A DNA stretch of 11,066 bases, from positions 1-11,066 of the forward strand of contig CALBZH010000658.1 in the NCBI GenBank assembly GCA_937889795.1. Reading direction: 5' to 3'. Position numbers and translations under genes: made by a program. The stretch's first letter is position 1. Each line of letters begins with the position of its first letter. This stretch comes from an uncultured Syntrophobacteraceae bacterium (GTDB taxonomy: Bacteria; Desulfobacterota; Syntrophobacteria; Syntrophobacterales; Syntrophobacteraceae). Below the pieces are notes generated by a model, which was not told the DNA's origin, made no database searches, and worked only from the letters and a program-made list of their open reading frames with translations. Positions 1 through 7,324 of the stretch are shown here, in pieces.

Positions 1-48
1 CGACCACCGAGATCTACACTCTTTCCCTACACGACGCTCTTCCGATCT
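1..48. other. Illumina P5/TruSeq universal adapter, untrimmed
   Basis: Bases 1-48 match, base for base as I recall it, the 3' 48 nt of the Illumina TruSeq universal (P5) adapter. They begin CGACCACCGAGATCTACAC and end at the canonical GCTCTTCCGATCT ligation site. Genomic sequence starts at 49, in the middle of a coding region on the minus strand. This is a library artefact retained at a contig end, not biology. No gene should be called across this junction. Confidence 0.98.
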
Positions 49-222
49 GCTAGGCTTCAGGCCGATCAGGTGCCGGAGCATCGTTGTCTTGCCACACCCG
101 CTTCGCCCCATGATGACCGTGATCTTGTTTCGTGGGATGGCAAAGCGGATGTCGTGCAGAACCTGGCGCTTTCCGTAGTGGCTGTTCAGACCGCGTACGG
201 CGATCATGCTGTCGGAGGCCAT
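49..222 (-). CDS. mlaF: MlaF-like ABC transporter ATP-binding protein, N-terminal fragment
   Basis: Only the first 58 codons are present, because the reading frame runs into the adapter at 48/49. The translation begins MASDSMIAVRGLNSHYGKRQ and reaches the Walker A loop GRSGCGKTT at about residues 39-47, followed by MLRHLIGL. That Walker A context is typical of the MlaF/Ttg2A ATPases, which power retrograde phospholipid transport between outer and inner membrane together with MlaE, MlaB and an MCE protein. The ATG at 222 lies 3 nt after the stop of the STAS gene, and a GGGGGAG ribosome-binding site overlaps the end of that gene, so the two are probably co-translated. The Q-loop, signature and Walker B parts are missing here, so membership of the wider ABC superfamily is certain but the Mla assignment rests on the Walker A context plus the STAS neighbour. 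Confidence 0.75.
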
Positions 223-225
223 AGT

Positions 226-549
226 CTACTCTCCCCCATGCGGTTCGCCACCGATTCGAAAGGTGTCCTCCAATCGGGCGAGCCGAAACAGCCGTTTGGC
301 TTCCTCGCTGAGCCCATCGACCGACAAGAGGCTTCCCTTCAGCGAAACCGCGCGCAGCACTTCCACCATGACCGCGACACCGGCCGTATCCAATCGAGCG
401 ATCTGAGAAAAATCAACGGCTAGTCGGCTGAGATCCTCGCGGCGAGCAATCCGAAGGAGCTTCTTCCTGATATCCGGAACAGTTTCACGATCCAAGACAC
501 CCTCCAGGATCACCCGGGCCTCCCCTACCGCGCTTTCCGTCACGCTCAT
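226..549 (-). CDS. STAS-domain protein, MlaB-like
   Basis: A small single-domain STAS protein of 107 aa from the ATG at 549. Two in-frame upstream starts also exist, GTG at 594 and ATG at 588. I prefer 549 because the extra 15 residues (MAMINADGRGRKGLA) lie outside the STAS fold, although the Shine-Dalgarno at 549 is only a modest AAGG. The fold begins with the strand ARVILEGVLD. It carries VDFSQIARLDTAGVAVM, where the D-T-A-G segment (D54, T55) sits at the loop that holds the phosphorylated Ser in SpoIIAA-type anti-anti-sigma factors. DTAG followed by a hydrophobic helix is also the pattern in E. coli MlaB. The MlaF-like gene follows 3 nt downstream, which favours a regulatory or stabilising partner of the ABC ATPase over a sigma-factor circuit. 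An anti-sigma antagonist role cannot be excluded. E. coli has mlaB last in its operon, whereas here the STAS gene precedes the ATPase. Confidence 0.8.
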   Translation of the reverse strand: MSVTESAVGEARVILEGVLDRETVPDIRKKLLRIARREDLSRLAVDFSQIARLDTAGVAVMVEVLRAVSLKGSLLSVDGLSEEAKRLFRLARLEDTFRIGGEPHGGE

Positions 550-655
550 CGCCAAGCCTTTTCGCCCTCGCCCATCCGCGTTGATCATGGCCACACTCGA
601 TCAATAACTCTCCACATCACAATGGCAGTCCTTCCGTGTGTCGGAGAACGGTCCG

Positions 656-1585
656 TCAAGCCGCAGATCCCGGCGTCCCCTTCACGAGTGCTCGGGAGAC
701 AACCTTCACCAGGGTCCAAATGGCTGAAGCGGAAAACACTCGTTCGATAGACCTGTCAAACAGAACACTGACTTTGGCAGGGAATTCATCGTCCCCCACC
801 CACAGGAGATAGGTCAGGGGCACCCGCGGCAAGGGCCATAGCTCACCGGCCACATCGGAAGCCAGAGAATGCAGTCGCCCTCCGAGGGCCAGCACGGTAT
901 CGGCGAACCCCTTCGCATCGTTTCCGTAACGATCCAAGAGCGAGGCCACATCAAGCACGTGGCGGCCTCGGAAGTAGTGTGCTTCCTTCAAACCTTCCGG
1001 AGCCACCAGGGAGCCTTCCAGCGTCAACCCCACTTCGGCCTTGGTGAGGTAGAGCAGCACGACCAACTCCAGCATGGCGTCGCTCCGGTTCTCCCAACGA
1101 CCCTCCACCAGGGTGTCCAGCCTATGGTACTCGGGATCCACACGCAGCGTTTCATTGAGAAACCGCACCATGTACCCGCCGGCTCCCAACCTTTCCACAC
1201 CCGTGCTCCTGACGACCGTTTCCGGGTCTTTGGTCCGAAGGGTCTCCCAGTATTCGGGCGGAACCGAAAGGGCAGTACGATTGTGCGTCTGCGCGGCAGG
1301 CGTCTCACCCCTGCGCCGCTTCTGCATGGTTAAGAAACCGTCGCTGAATGGGTACGGACCCGAAACGAAATTTTCGCACGGGAAGCGGCCGCAATCTCGC
1401 AGACAAAAGTCGATCTGGCTCATTCGAGCACATGCCAGAATGGGACATGGGTGCCCCAAGATCCGCTCCTGGGCTTCCAGTTTTCGGTCCGCTTCCCTGC
1501 TTTTGCCGGGACCGCAGCTCGAGCACAGCTCCATCAGCCTCAGTTTGCACACATCGCAATTGACCCCACAGGCACCTGTCGCCAT
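656..1585 (-). CDS. Cys-rich protein with DUF3795-like N-terminus and DUF3786-like C-terminus
   Basis: A 309-aa protein from the ATG at 1585, which has AAGGGG 10 nt upstream. An in-frame TTG at 1612 would add nine residues but lacks a ribosome-binding site. The first 70 residues hold ten cysteines (C6, C10, C13, C21, C24, C47, C52, C61, C65, C70) arranged as CGVNCDVC, CSSC, CPILAC and CLRDCGRFPC. This suggests metal or Fe-S binding and resembles the DUF3795 class of small Cys-rich domains. Residues about 108-290 (starting near PPEYWETLRTKDPE) resemble DUF3786, a domain of unknown function common in anaerobes and often paired with Cys-rich or corrinoid/Fe-S proteins. No signal peptide or membrane helix is evident, so it is probably cytosolic. 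The STAS gene starts about 106 nt downstream on the same strand, so co-transcription is possible but not shown. No enzymatic function can be assigned. The family names come from recalled sequence patterns, not a search. Confidence 0.7.
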   Translation of the reverse strand: MATGACGVNCDVCKLRLMELCSSCGPGKSREADRKLEAQERILGHPCPILACARMSQIDFCLRDCGRFPCENFVSGPYPFSDGFLTMQKRRRGETPAAQTHNRTALSVPPEYWETLRTKDPETVVRSTGVERLGAGGYMVRFLNETLRVDPEYHRLDTLVEGRWENRSDAMLELVVLLYLTKAEVGLTLEGSLVAPEGLKEAHYFRGRHVLDVASLLDRYGNDAKGFADTVLALGGRLHSLASDVAGELWPLPRVPLTYLLWVGDDEFPAKVSVLFDRSIERVFSASAIWTLVKVVSRALVKGTPGSAA

Positions 1586-2058
1586 GATCGCTATTCCCCT
1601 TTCCTCTTCCAAGGACCGCTACTCAACCCCCGCCTCTCGAAACCACATTTCCTCTCGCTTGACAAGGGAATTTGTGCATGGATCAGACGGCTCCCCCGAA
1701 AGCCCCTCAGGACAGCGGACTCGGTCCTGTGCTCACTGTAGACGGGATGCTCCCTGTTCCAAGAACCCCCGATTTGACGGTTGACTGAGGTGTGGCAGTA
1801 TGTCACAAGAAAATCGAACTGTCACTTCACGGGATTCTCATGCGCACCGCGCCTTTCCACGCTGCTCCTTGTCCCAAACTGCTTCTTGCTCCGGACGGTC
1901 CGAAAGCTCCTTGGAGTCAGGAGGAGGGATGACACAGCCACTTCCCGACTCATCCTGCGTACATGCCAAGCACTAACTGAAATGGGGTTTTTCGGACTCT
2001 CCCGCGCCGGGTTAACGAGAAGCATATCCGCTCTGCACGACGACAAAGGGAGGGGACC
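1586..2058. promoter_or_regulatory. Divergent intergenic region between the DUF3786 and ErcA-like genes
   Basis: About 470 bp without a convincing gene, between a leftward and a rightward transcription unit, so promoters for both are expected here. I see weak candidates only. On the plus strand there are two adjacent -35-like hexamers, TTGACG (1774-1779) and TTGACT (1781-1786), with a poor GTATGT 18 bp after the first. TTGACA at 1659-1664 has no good -10. An inverted repeat CAGGAC/GTCCTG spans 1708-1729 with a 10-nt loop, and a short CGGACGGTCCG palindrome lies near 1892. A GGGAGGGG Shine-Dalgarno (2048-2055) immediately precedes the ercA-like ATG. No clear sigma-54 site, riboswitch or terminator was recognised. 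Confidence 0.4.
1708..1729. repeat. Short inverted repeat CAGGAC-N10-GTCCTG
   Basis: Perfect 6-bp arms at 1708-1713 and 1724-1729, separated by 10 nt, inside the long divergent intergenic region. It could be an operator half-site pair or a small hairpin. No run of T follows, so it is not a typical intrinsic terminator. Six-base arms are expected by chance fairly often. Confidence 0.25.
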
Positions 2059-3216
2059 ATGGATGAAAGATGTGAGGCCGAACTGCGCAAATTTGTTGCG
2101 CCCGAGTTCATCTACGGACCGGGAGCCATCGACCTGGCGGGCCAATACGCCAAGAACCTCGGAGTCCGAAAAGCGCTGCTGGTCACCGACAGTGGGGTCA
2201 TCCAAAGCGGTTGGACACAGCGGGTTCTGGACGCTCTGAAGCTCGAGAAGATTGCATTTGAGGTTTTTTCGGAGGTTACGCCAAACCCCAAGGATCACGA
2301 GGTCATGGCCGGCGCCGATCTGTACCAGAAGCATGGCTGTGAGGCCATCATTGCCTTGGGTGGCGGAAGCCCCATGGACTGCGCGAAAGGAATCGGGATC
2401 GTCACTGCCAACAGTCAGCATATCCTCGAGCTCGAGGGCGTCGACAGGGTATCCACGCCAGGTCCACCCCTGATCTGCATTCCGACGACAGCCGGGTCCT
2501 CCGCGGATGTTTCCCAATTCGCGATCATCACGGACACGACCCGGCACGTGAAGATCGCCATCGTCAGCAAGACCGTGGTACCCGATGTGGCACTCATTGA
2601 CCCTTGCACCACCATGACCATGGACCGGGACCTGACCGCCTGCACGGGTATGGACGCCCTCTGCCATGCATTCGAAGCCTACGCCTCCAACGCCAATTCC
2701 CCCGTTACGGATTTGCACGCCCGTGAAGCCGTGCGACTCATTTCACATCATTTGATCGCCGCAATCCGCGAGCCGAAAAACTTGGAGCACCGAGCCAAAA
2801 TGATGCTGGCAAGCCTTCATGCCGGCCTGGCCTTCTCCAATGCCAGCCTCGGAGCCGTTCATGCCATGGCCCACAGCCTCGGTGGACTGTTGGATACCGC
2901 CCATGGAGAGAGCAACGCCATTCTTCTTGGCCCTGTTGTCGCCTACAACTATGAAGCAGCCAGAGAGCGATACAACGACCTTGCCCTAGCCATGGGGTTT
3001 GGAGGGACGTCATCGCATCTTCTCCAGCCTCTGGTGAATGGATTGGACAGGTTGCGCCATGAAGCAGACATCCACCGTGGTCTCGGAGAGATGGGCGTGA
3101 AGCTCTCCGACATCCCCCAACTGGCGGCCAACGCGCTCGATGACCCGTGCATGGTGACCAACCCCCGCAGACCGACGCAACAGGATATCGAGGCAATCTA
3201 TGAAACAGCCCTCTGA
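2059..3216 (+). CDS. ercA: ErcA-like iron-containing alcohol dehydrogenase (regulatory type)
   Basis: A 385-aa, full-length member of the Fe-dependent (group III) alcohol dehydrogenases. The nucleotide-binding GGGSPMD motif lies at residues 101-107. The four metal ligands of the family, equivalent to FucO D196/H200/H263/H277, are present as D199, H203 (TGMDALCHAFEA), H268 (GAVHAMAHSLGG) and H282 (AHGESNA). Long stretches such as VTPNPKDHEVMAGADLY, PGPPLICIPTTAGSSADVSQ and KTVVPDVALIDP match my recollection of the ErcA subgroup. ErcA is an alcohol-dehydrogenase-like protein in the Pseudomonas ethanol-oxidation regulatory network and is encoded beside the sensor kinase ErcS'. The ATG at 2059 has GGAGG 5 nt upstream. 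The last 17 nt overlap the hybrid kinase gene, so the two are surely co-expressed. An intact active site means it may also oxidise alcohols or reduce aldehydes. Whether it acts as enzyme, sensor input or both is inference. Confidence 0.85.
   Translation: MDERCEAELRKFVAPEFIYGPGAIDLAGQYAKNLGVRKALLVTDSGVIQSGWTQRVLDALKLEKIAFEVFSEVTPNPKDHEVMAGADLYQKHGCEAIIALGGGSPMDCAKGIGIVTANSQHILELEGVDRVSTPGPPLICIPTTAGSSADVSQFAIITDTTRHVKIAIVSKTVVPDVALIDPCTTMTMDRDLTACTGMDALCHAFEAYASNANSPVTDLHAREAVRLISHHLIAAIREPKNLEHRAKMMLASLHAGLAFSNASLGAVHAMAHSLGGLLDTAHGESNAILLGPVVAYNYEAARERYNDLALAMGFGGTSSHLLQPLVNGLDRLRHEADIHRGLGEMGVKLSDIPQLAANALDDPCMVTNPRRPTQQDIEAIYETAL
3190..3193 (+). promoter_or_regulatory. Ribosome-binding site of the hybrid kinase, inside the ercA-like gene
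   Basis: GAGG lies 6 nt before the kinase ATG at 3200, within the last codons of the ercA-like gene. Together with the 17-nt gene overlap this supports translational coupling and fixes the kinase start. Confidence 0.55.
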
Positions 3217-5200
3217 TAGGCGGGAAGACTGGAACGCGTTGCGCCAAAGAATCATCGGGTTGGGTGAGCGCTCGATCCAGAAGAGCTATTACCCGGAGCT
3301 CCAGCGGCGATTGGCCCAGTTAGAGCGTTTTCGCGCCTTGTTGGATCAAAGCAACGATCTCATCTTTCTGCTGGAGCACCCCTCCGGGAGTCTGGTCGAT
3401 GCCAACGAGGCTGCAACCAAGAGGCTCGATTTGGATTTTGACGAACTGCGGGAAACCGGCCTTGTGCCCCTTCTATCACCAGAGGTCCGCGCTTCCGTTT
3501 CAGCGTGCCTGAACGGGTCTGATTCTTCAGACGGCTCGCCTCTCATCATCACTGCCGAGATGAGCACCAAACGGGGAAGCTCGTTCACCGTTGAAATGAG
3601 CGTCCGCCGCGTCAGGTTTGCCGAAGGCGACTACTCGGTCATCGTCGCCCGCGACGTAACGGATCGGATGAGAGCCGAATCCGCATTGCGAGACTCGGAA
3701 GAGAAGTATCGGATGGTCGTCGACAATGCAAATGACGCCATTTTTGTCCTTCAGGACGAGGTCATCAAATTCCCGAATCCGAGCACCTGCTCGATTTTGG
3801 GGTACTCGCCCTCCGAGCTTGTCTCCATTCCTTTCCTGGATCACGTTTATTCAGCCGACCGCGCCCTTGTAAGAAACCTTCATCGCTCAGGCGCTAATCG
3901 CCCAGAATCTACCGGTAATCTCTCGCTCCGCATGACCGACGCTCAAGGACAGCTCCATTGGCTCTTGCTCAACGAGGTCGCCATCCGCTGGGAGGAGCGC
4001 GCGGCGACCCTTTGCATTCTTCATGACATCACCGAGCAGAAGAAGCTGGAAGAAAGCCTGGCGCACTCTCAAAAGATGGAAGCCATCGGCACCCTTGCCG
4101 GCGGCATCGCCCATGATTTCAACAACCTCTTGCAGATCATCCACGGATTTTCCGAGCTGGAGCTGATGAACCTCTCGCATTCACCCGAGAGCACCATGGC
4201 GTTGAACCAGATCCGAGAAGCCGCTGCACGGGGTCGGGATCTCACCAGTCGGTTGCTTGCCTTCAGCCGCAAGCTGGACGCCAAGAGACAGATCTTTGAT
4301 CTCAACCAGCTCCTTGAGAACCTGCGCGTGATGCTCGAGCGTACGATCCCCAAAATGATTCGAATCGAGCTTCGGAAGAGTGCGGCCCCGCAGTGCATCC
4401 ACGCAGATCCGACTCAGATCGAGCAGGTCGTCATGAACCTGGCCGTCAATGCGCGAGACGCCATACCGAATGGAGGGGTGATCACGCTGGAAACGGATCA
4501 CCTGATGCTGGACGCTTCCCAAGCCTCAACCTACCTGCCACTCGAGGCTGGGGAGTACACTCGGTTGAGAGTCATCGACACGGGTGAAGGAATGGCTGAA
4601 GAGACCAAGACTCGGATGTTCGATCCTTTCTTCACGACCAAGGAGGTCGGCAGAGGAACGGGTCTGGGGCTGGCCATGGTCTACGGCATTGTGAGGCAGC
4701 AGGGAGGCTCGGTTTTCTGTGACACTGCGTTGGGATGCGGGACAACGTTTGAAGTGCTCTTGCCCAGGGTGACGGCACGAGAGGAGAGCAGGCCGAAAGC
4801 AGTGGAGAAGGAACCGCCCATTGGATCGGGGACCGTTCTTCTGGTGGACGACGAATCCAGTCTCCTGGAGATGGGAGAGCAGATCCTCTCACGCAGCGGC
4901 TATGTGGTCTATCGCGCCCAGAATGGAGAAACCGCACTCCAGGTCGTCCGTGAGCACGGCGAGGCAATCGATCTCGTGATTCTGGATTTGATCATGCCGG
5001 GCATGGGAGGCACGAGATGCTTGAGTGAGCTCCTCCTGCTGCGCCCCGGGATTCCGGTGGTCATCGCCAGCGGCTACGCACAGGACAAACCGGTCGAGGA
5101 GCTCCTGGCGCTGGGAGCGTCCGGATTCATTGCCAAGCCCTATCGGATGGGCGAGCTTCTGGACGCGGTCCGGGTAGCGATTCGCCTCCGGAAATCCTAA
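3200..5200 (+). CDS. Soluble PAS-PAS hybrid sensor histidine kinase with C-terminal receiver
   Basis: 666 aa with no signal peptide or transmembrane helix, so a cytosolic sensor. A charged, probably coiled-coil N-terminus (about 15-45) leads to PAS 1 (about 45-155, ending [10 protein letters not shown]) and PAS 2 (about 165-280, ending [12 protein letters not shown]). The kinase core follows: H-box GGIAHDFNN with H305 as phosphorylation site, N-box NLAVNARDA with N417, G1 DTGEGM (460-465), F-box FFTTK (477-481) and G2 GTGLGL (486-491). The C-terminal receiver (about 545-662) has the acidic pair D550/D551, phosphoacceptor D596 in [11 protein letters not shown]624 and K646. There is no HPt or DNA-binding output domain, so a phosphorelay partner must be encoded elsewhere. 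It overlaps the ErcA-like gene by 17 nt, the same pairing as ErcA with the ErcS'-type kinase in Pseudomonas. The signal could be a redox or alcohol/aldehyde-related cue, but no ligand-binding residue is recognisable. Confidence 0.92.
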   Translation: MKQPSDRREDWNALRQRIIGLGERSIQKSYYPELQRRLAQLERFRALLDQSNDLIFLLEHPSGSLVDANEAATKRLDLDFDELRETGLVPLLSPEVRASVSACLNGSDSSDGSPLIITAEMSTKRGSSFTVEMSVRRVRFAEGDYSVIVARDVTDRMRAESALRDSEEKYRMVVDNANDAIFVLQDEVIKFPNPSTCSILGYSPSELVSIPFLDHVYSADRALVRNLHRSGANRPESTGNLSLRMTDAQGQLHWLLLNEVAIRWEERAATLCILHDITEQKKLEESLAHSQKMEAIGTLAGGIAHDFNNLLQIIHGFSELELMNLSHSPESTMALNQIREAAARGRDLTSRLLAFSRKLDAKRQIFDLNQLLENLRVMLERTIPKMIRIELRKSAAPQCIHADPTQIEQVVMNLAVNARDAIPNGGVITLETDHLMLDASQASTYLPLEAGEYTRLRVIDTGEGMAEETKTRMFDPFFTTKEVGRGTGLGLAMVYGIVRQQGGSVFCDTALGCGTTFEVLLPRVTAREESRPKAVEKEPPIGSGTVLLVDDESSLLEMGEQILSRSGYVVYRAQNGETALQVVREHGEAIDLVILDLIMPGMGGTRCLSELLLLRPGIPVVIASGYAQDKPVEELLALGASGFIAKPYRMGELLDAVRVAIRLRKS

Positions 5201-7074
5201 TCTTCCTCCGCGTAGCCCGCCACGCGAAGGACTTCCTCCATGGTCGTCAACCCGGCACAGACCTTCTGAGCCCCGCAGATCCTGAGCGGGTGCATCCCCT
5301 CTCGGATGCCTTGCTCCCGAATCTTGGCGAGGTCGGCTTCCCTGTTCACCCTCTGCCTCAGTGCGGGTGTCATGGTCAGGATTTCGTAGATGCCCACTCG
5401 ACCCAGAAATCCTGTTTCGCGGCACTCGAGACAGCCCCGGGGCCGATACACGTACTCGGGGACCGCCATTTTCCATGGATGCACGAGGGAGCGCCAAAGA
5501 TCCTCATCGACGGGCATCGTTTCCTTGCAGTGGGGGCAGAGGGTTCGAATAAGCCGCTGCGCCACGACTCCAAGCACCGTTGCCTTGATCAAGAAGTGAG
5601 GTGCACCGATGTCAAGCAGCCGGACAATGGCCGAGGCCGCGTCGTTCGTGTGCAGCGTTGAGAACACCAGATGCCCCGTAAGCGCCGCCTGGATCGCCAT
5701 TTCGGCGGTTTCCAGGTCTCGGACCTCACCCACCATGATGATGTCTGGGTCCTGGCGAAGCAAGGTTCGCAGCCCACTGGCAAAATCCAGACCGATGGCC
5801 GCATGCACCTGCATTTGGTTGAATCGCGGCTCGACCATTTCGATCGGGTCTTCAATGGTGCAGACGTTCACTTCCGGACGCGCCAGCTGCTTGAGCGTCG
5901 AGTAGAGCGTCGTTGTCTTTCCCGAGCCCGTTGGGCCGGTCACCAGGATGATCCCGTGAGGCTTACCGACCATCTGCACCCACTTGCTCTGCTCACCAGG
6001 GCTAAGGCCGAGCTCGTCGAAGGTTCGAATCGTGACTTCGGGATCGAAGATGCGCATCACCAGCTTTTCGCCAAACACCGTGGGAAGTGTCGAAAGCCGG
6101 AGCTCAACCTCGCCTCCTGACGGCGCCTTGGTCTTCACACGACCGTCCTGGGGGCGTCGCTTTTCGGCAACATCCATTCTGCCCAGCACCTTCAGACGAC
6201 TGATCACGGCGGACATCACGATGGTAGGCAGCTGGTAGACCGCATGCAGCACGCCATCGATTCGAAATCGAACGTCGCTCGTTTCCCGGCGGGGCTCAAG
6301 ATGGATGTCGCTGGCCCGTTGGTCGAAAGCGTACTGGAGGAGCCAATCCACGATGTTCACCACATAGCGATCGTTGGCATCCAGCTTTCCAGTCCGTCCC
6401 AGCTCGACCAGCTGCTCCAGGTTGATCGAGCTGCTGAGCTGAGTGGTTTCATTGCGGTCCGCCGCGCGCTTGACCGACTCCGTCAGCGCATAAAACTCGA
6501 CCAAATACCGAGAGATGTCCGCGGGGTTCGACAGGACTGTGACGATCTTCTTGCTCAGAATGCGCGCCAGCTCCTCTTCCCACTCCCGCTGAAAAGGCTC
6601 GGCTGTGGCGATGATCACCCGATCGTCCTGAACCTCCACGGGGATGATCTTGTGGCGAGCGGCGTACGCATAAGACACCACACAGGTCACGGCCGTCACA
6701 TCCACCTTGAGGGGATCGATCTTGAAATAAGCGATTCCCGTCTTTCTGGAAAGCCAGTGCGTAAGTGTCTCGAGCGTCAGGAGATCATGCGGGGGGGAAG
6801 CTCGATTCAGCCGTCTGTCCGCGATCAGGATCAAAGGATGAACGTCGGCATTTTCCGTGCTGCGCTGGGCCGTTTGAGCTCGGGCAGCGTCCTTTTGCGA
6901 GAGGATGCCATCGTGGACGAGATGCTTGAGAATCGCCTCCACCGTCAGCTTCTTGGCGCGCGGAATGTGACACCCACCGTTCGGACCAATGGGTCGTTTG
7001 ACCACCTCCTCGGTCACCTCGGAGCTCTCCGCCTGAATGAATGGTCCGTTGGAAATGGTCGTGTGCATGGTCAT
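5197..7074 (-). CDS. GspE/PilB-family type II secretion or type IV pilus assembly ATPase
   Basis: 625 aa from the ATG at 7074. Residues below use the longer frame from GTG 7257; subtract 61 for the preferred start. A GspE/MshEN-like N-terminal region (about 100-260) precedes the ATPase: Walker A GPTGSGKTTT (441-450), Asp box TIEDPIE (467-473), Walker B around IIMVGEVRD (506-514) and His box TGHLVFSTLHTND (527-539). A tetracysteine zinc site CPHC (574-577) and CLEC (609-612) is typical of GspE and many PilB proteins. The protein would hexamerise at the inner membrane to drive pseudopilus or pilus assembly. The ATG at 7074 is preferred because GAGGGGG sits 10 nt upstream and because third-position GC is about 39% in the 61 codons above it, against 75% in the 44 codons just after it. 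No pseudopilin, secretin or platform gene lies in the window, so the machine it serves is unknown. The stop overlaps the convergent kinase gene by 4 nt. Confidence 0.9.
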   Translation of the reverse strand: MTMHTTISNGPFIQAESSEVTEEVVKRPIGPNGGCHIPRAKKLTVEAILKHLVHDGILSQKDAARAQTAQRSTENADVHPLILIADRRLNRASPPHDLLTLETLTHWLSRKTGIAYFKIDPLKVDVTAVTCVVSYAYAARHKIIPVEVQDDRVIIATAEPFQREWEEELARILSKKIVTVLSNPADISRYLVEFYALTESVKRAADRNETTQLSSSINLEQLVELGRTGKLDANDRYVVNIVDWLLQYAFDQRASDIHLEPRRETSDVRFRIDGVLHAVYQLPTIVMSAVISRLKVLGRMDVAEKRRPQDGRVKTKAPSGGEVELRLSTLPTVFGEKLVMRIFDPEVTIRTFDELGLSPGEQSKWVQMVGKPHGIILVTGPTGSGKTTTLYSTLKQLARPEVNVCTIEDPIEMVEPRFNQMQVHAAIGLDFASGLRTLLRQDPDIIMVGEVRDLETAEMAIQAALTGHLVFSTLHTNDAASAIVRLLDIGAPHFLIKATVLGVVAQRLIRTLCPHCKETMPVDEDLWRSLVHPWKMAVPEYVYRPRGCLECRETGFLGRVGIYEILTMTPALRQRVNREADLAKIREQGIREGMHPLRICGAQKVCAGLTTMEEVLRVAGYAEED

Positions 7075-7084
7075 CGAGCTCATA

Positions 7085-7091
7085 CCCCCTC
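7085..7091 (-). promoter_or_regulatory. Ribosome-binding site supporting the ATPase start at 7074
   Basis: Read on the minus strand this is GAGGGGG, 10 nt before the ATG at 7074 and only 1-2 nt before the in-frame ATG at 7083, which is too close. The GTG at 7257 has only a weak GGGACCGAG in front. This site decides the start choice. Confidence 0.5.
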
Positions 7092-7312
7092 TAGGCTCAC
7101 TCGGCCAATCCGCTGTTTCCCGCCCCTTCGCCGGAGCGTCCGCAGCCGGACCTGCCAATGCTGTTGCCTGGCCACCCGACTTTATGGCGAGAGTTTGATG
7201 TCCAATAGGACTTGATCCTGAACGCCGTTTTCGCTTAGGTTGCAAAGAATCAGCCACCTCGGTCCCATGACCGCCATCATTGTTTTATGCTCTCGCCACG
7301 CTAACGCAAACT

Positions 7313-7317
7313 GGAGG
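7313..7317 (+). promoter_or_regulatory. Ribosome-binding site of the secreted rhodanese-like gene
   Basis: GGAGG lies 7 nt before the ATG at 7325. It fixes that start over an upstream in-frame start at 7280, which would place 15 extra residues before a textbook signal peptide. Confidence 0.75.
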
Positions 7318-7324
7318 TTGTCCG

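Larger units (their letters stand above)
7075..7324. promoter_or_regulatory. Divergent intergenic/leader region between the GspE-type ATPase and the sulfur operon
   Basis: If the ATPase starts at 7074, 250 bp separate the divergent starts. This region should hold promoters for both. On the minus strand, TTGCGT (revcomp of 7304-7309) and TAAAAC (revcomp of 7282-7287) are 16 bp apart, a weak sigma-70-like pair. On the plus strand the same AT-rich spot gives TATGCT (7286-7291) but no good -35. GTCC-AATA-GGAC (7200-7211) is a very short inverted repeat. The minus-strand frame stays open to GTG 7257, so a longer ATPase N-terminus is not fully excluded. Confidence 0.35.

Noticed and set aside
1708..1729. 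Inverted repeat as an intrinsic terminator
   Set aside because: The arms are only 6 bp, the loop is 10 nt and no T-run follows. It is kept only as a weak possible operator.
1613..2058. Sigma-54 promoter or riboswitch ahead of the ercA-like gene
   Set aside because: I found no GG-N10-GC element with the flanking consensus and no conserved riboswitch core that I recognise.
1781..2239. Plus-strand open frame spanning the intergenic region into the ercA-like gene
   Set aside because: It overlaps the ercA-like gene in another frame. Its translation looks random and there is no Shine-Dalgarno.
1822..2718. Minus-strand open frame (298 codons) running through the ercA-like gene
   Set aside because: It is antisense to a clearly conserved Fe-ADH and has no recognisable domain. 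It is a shadow of GC-rich codon use.
6244..7215. Long plus-strand open frame (323 codons) opposite the GspE/PilB-type ATPase
   Set aside because: It lies antisense to a gene with all four ATPase motifs. Its translation shows no family features, and it has no convincing ribosome-binding site.
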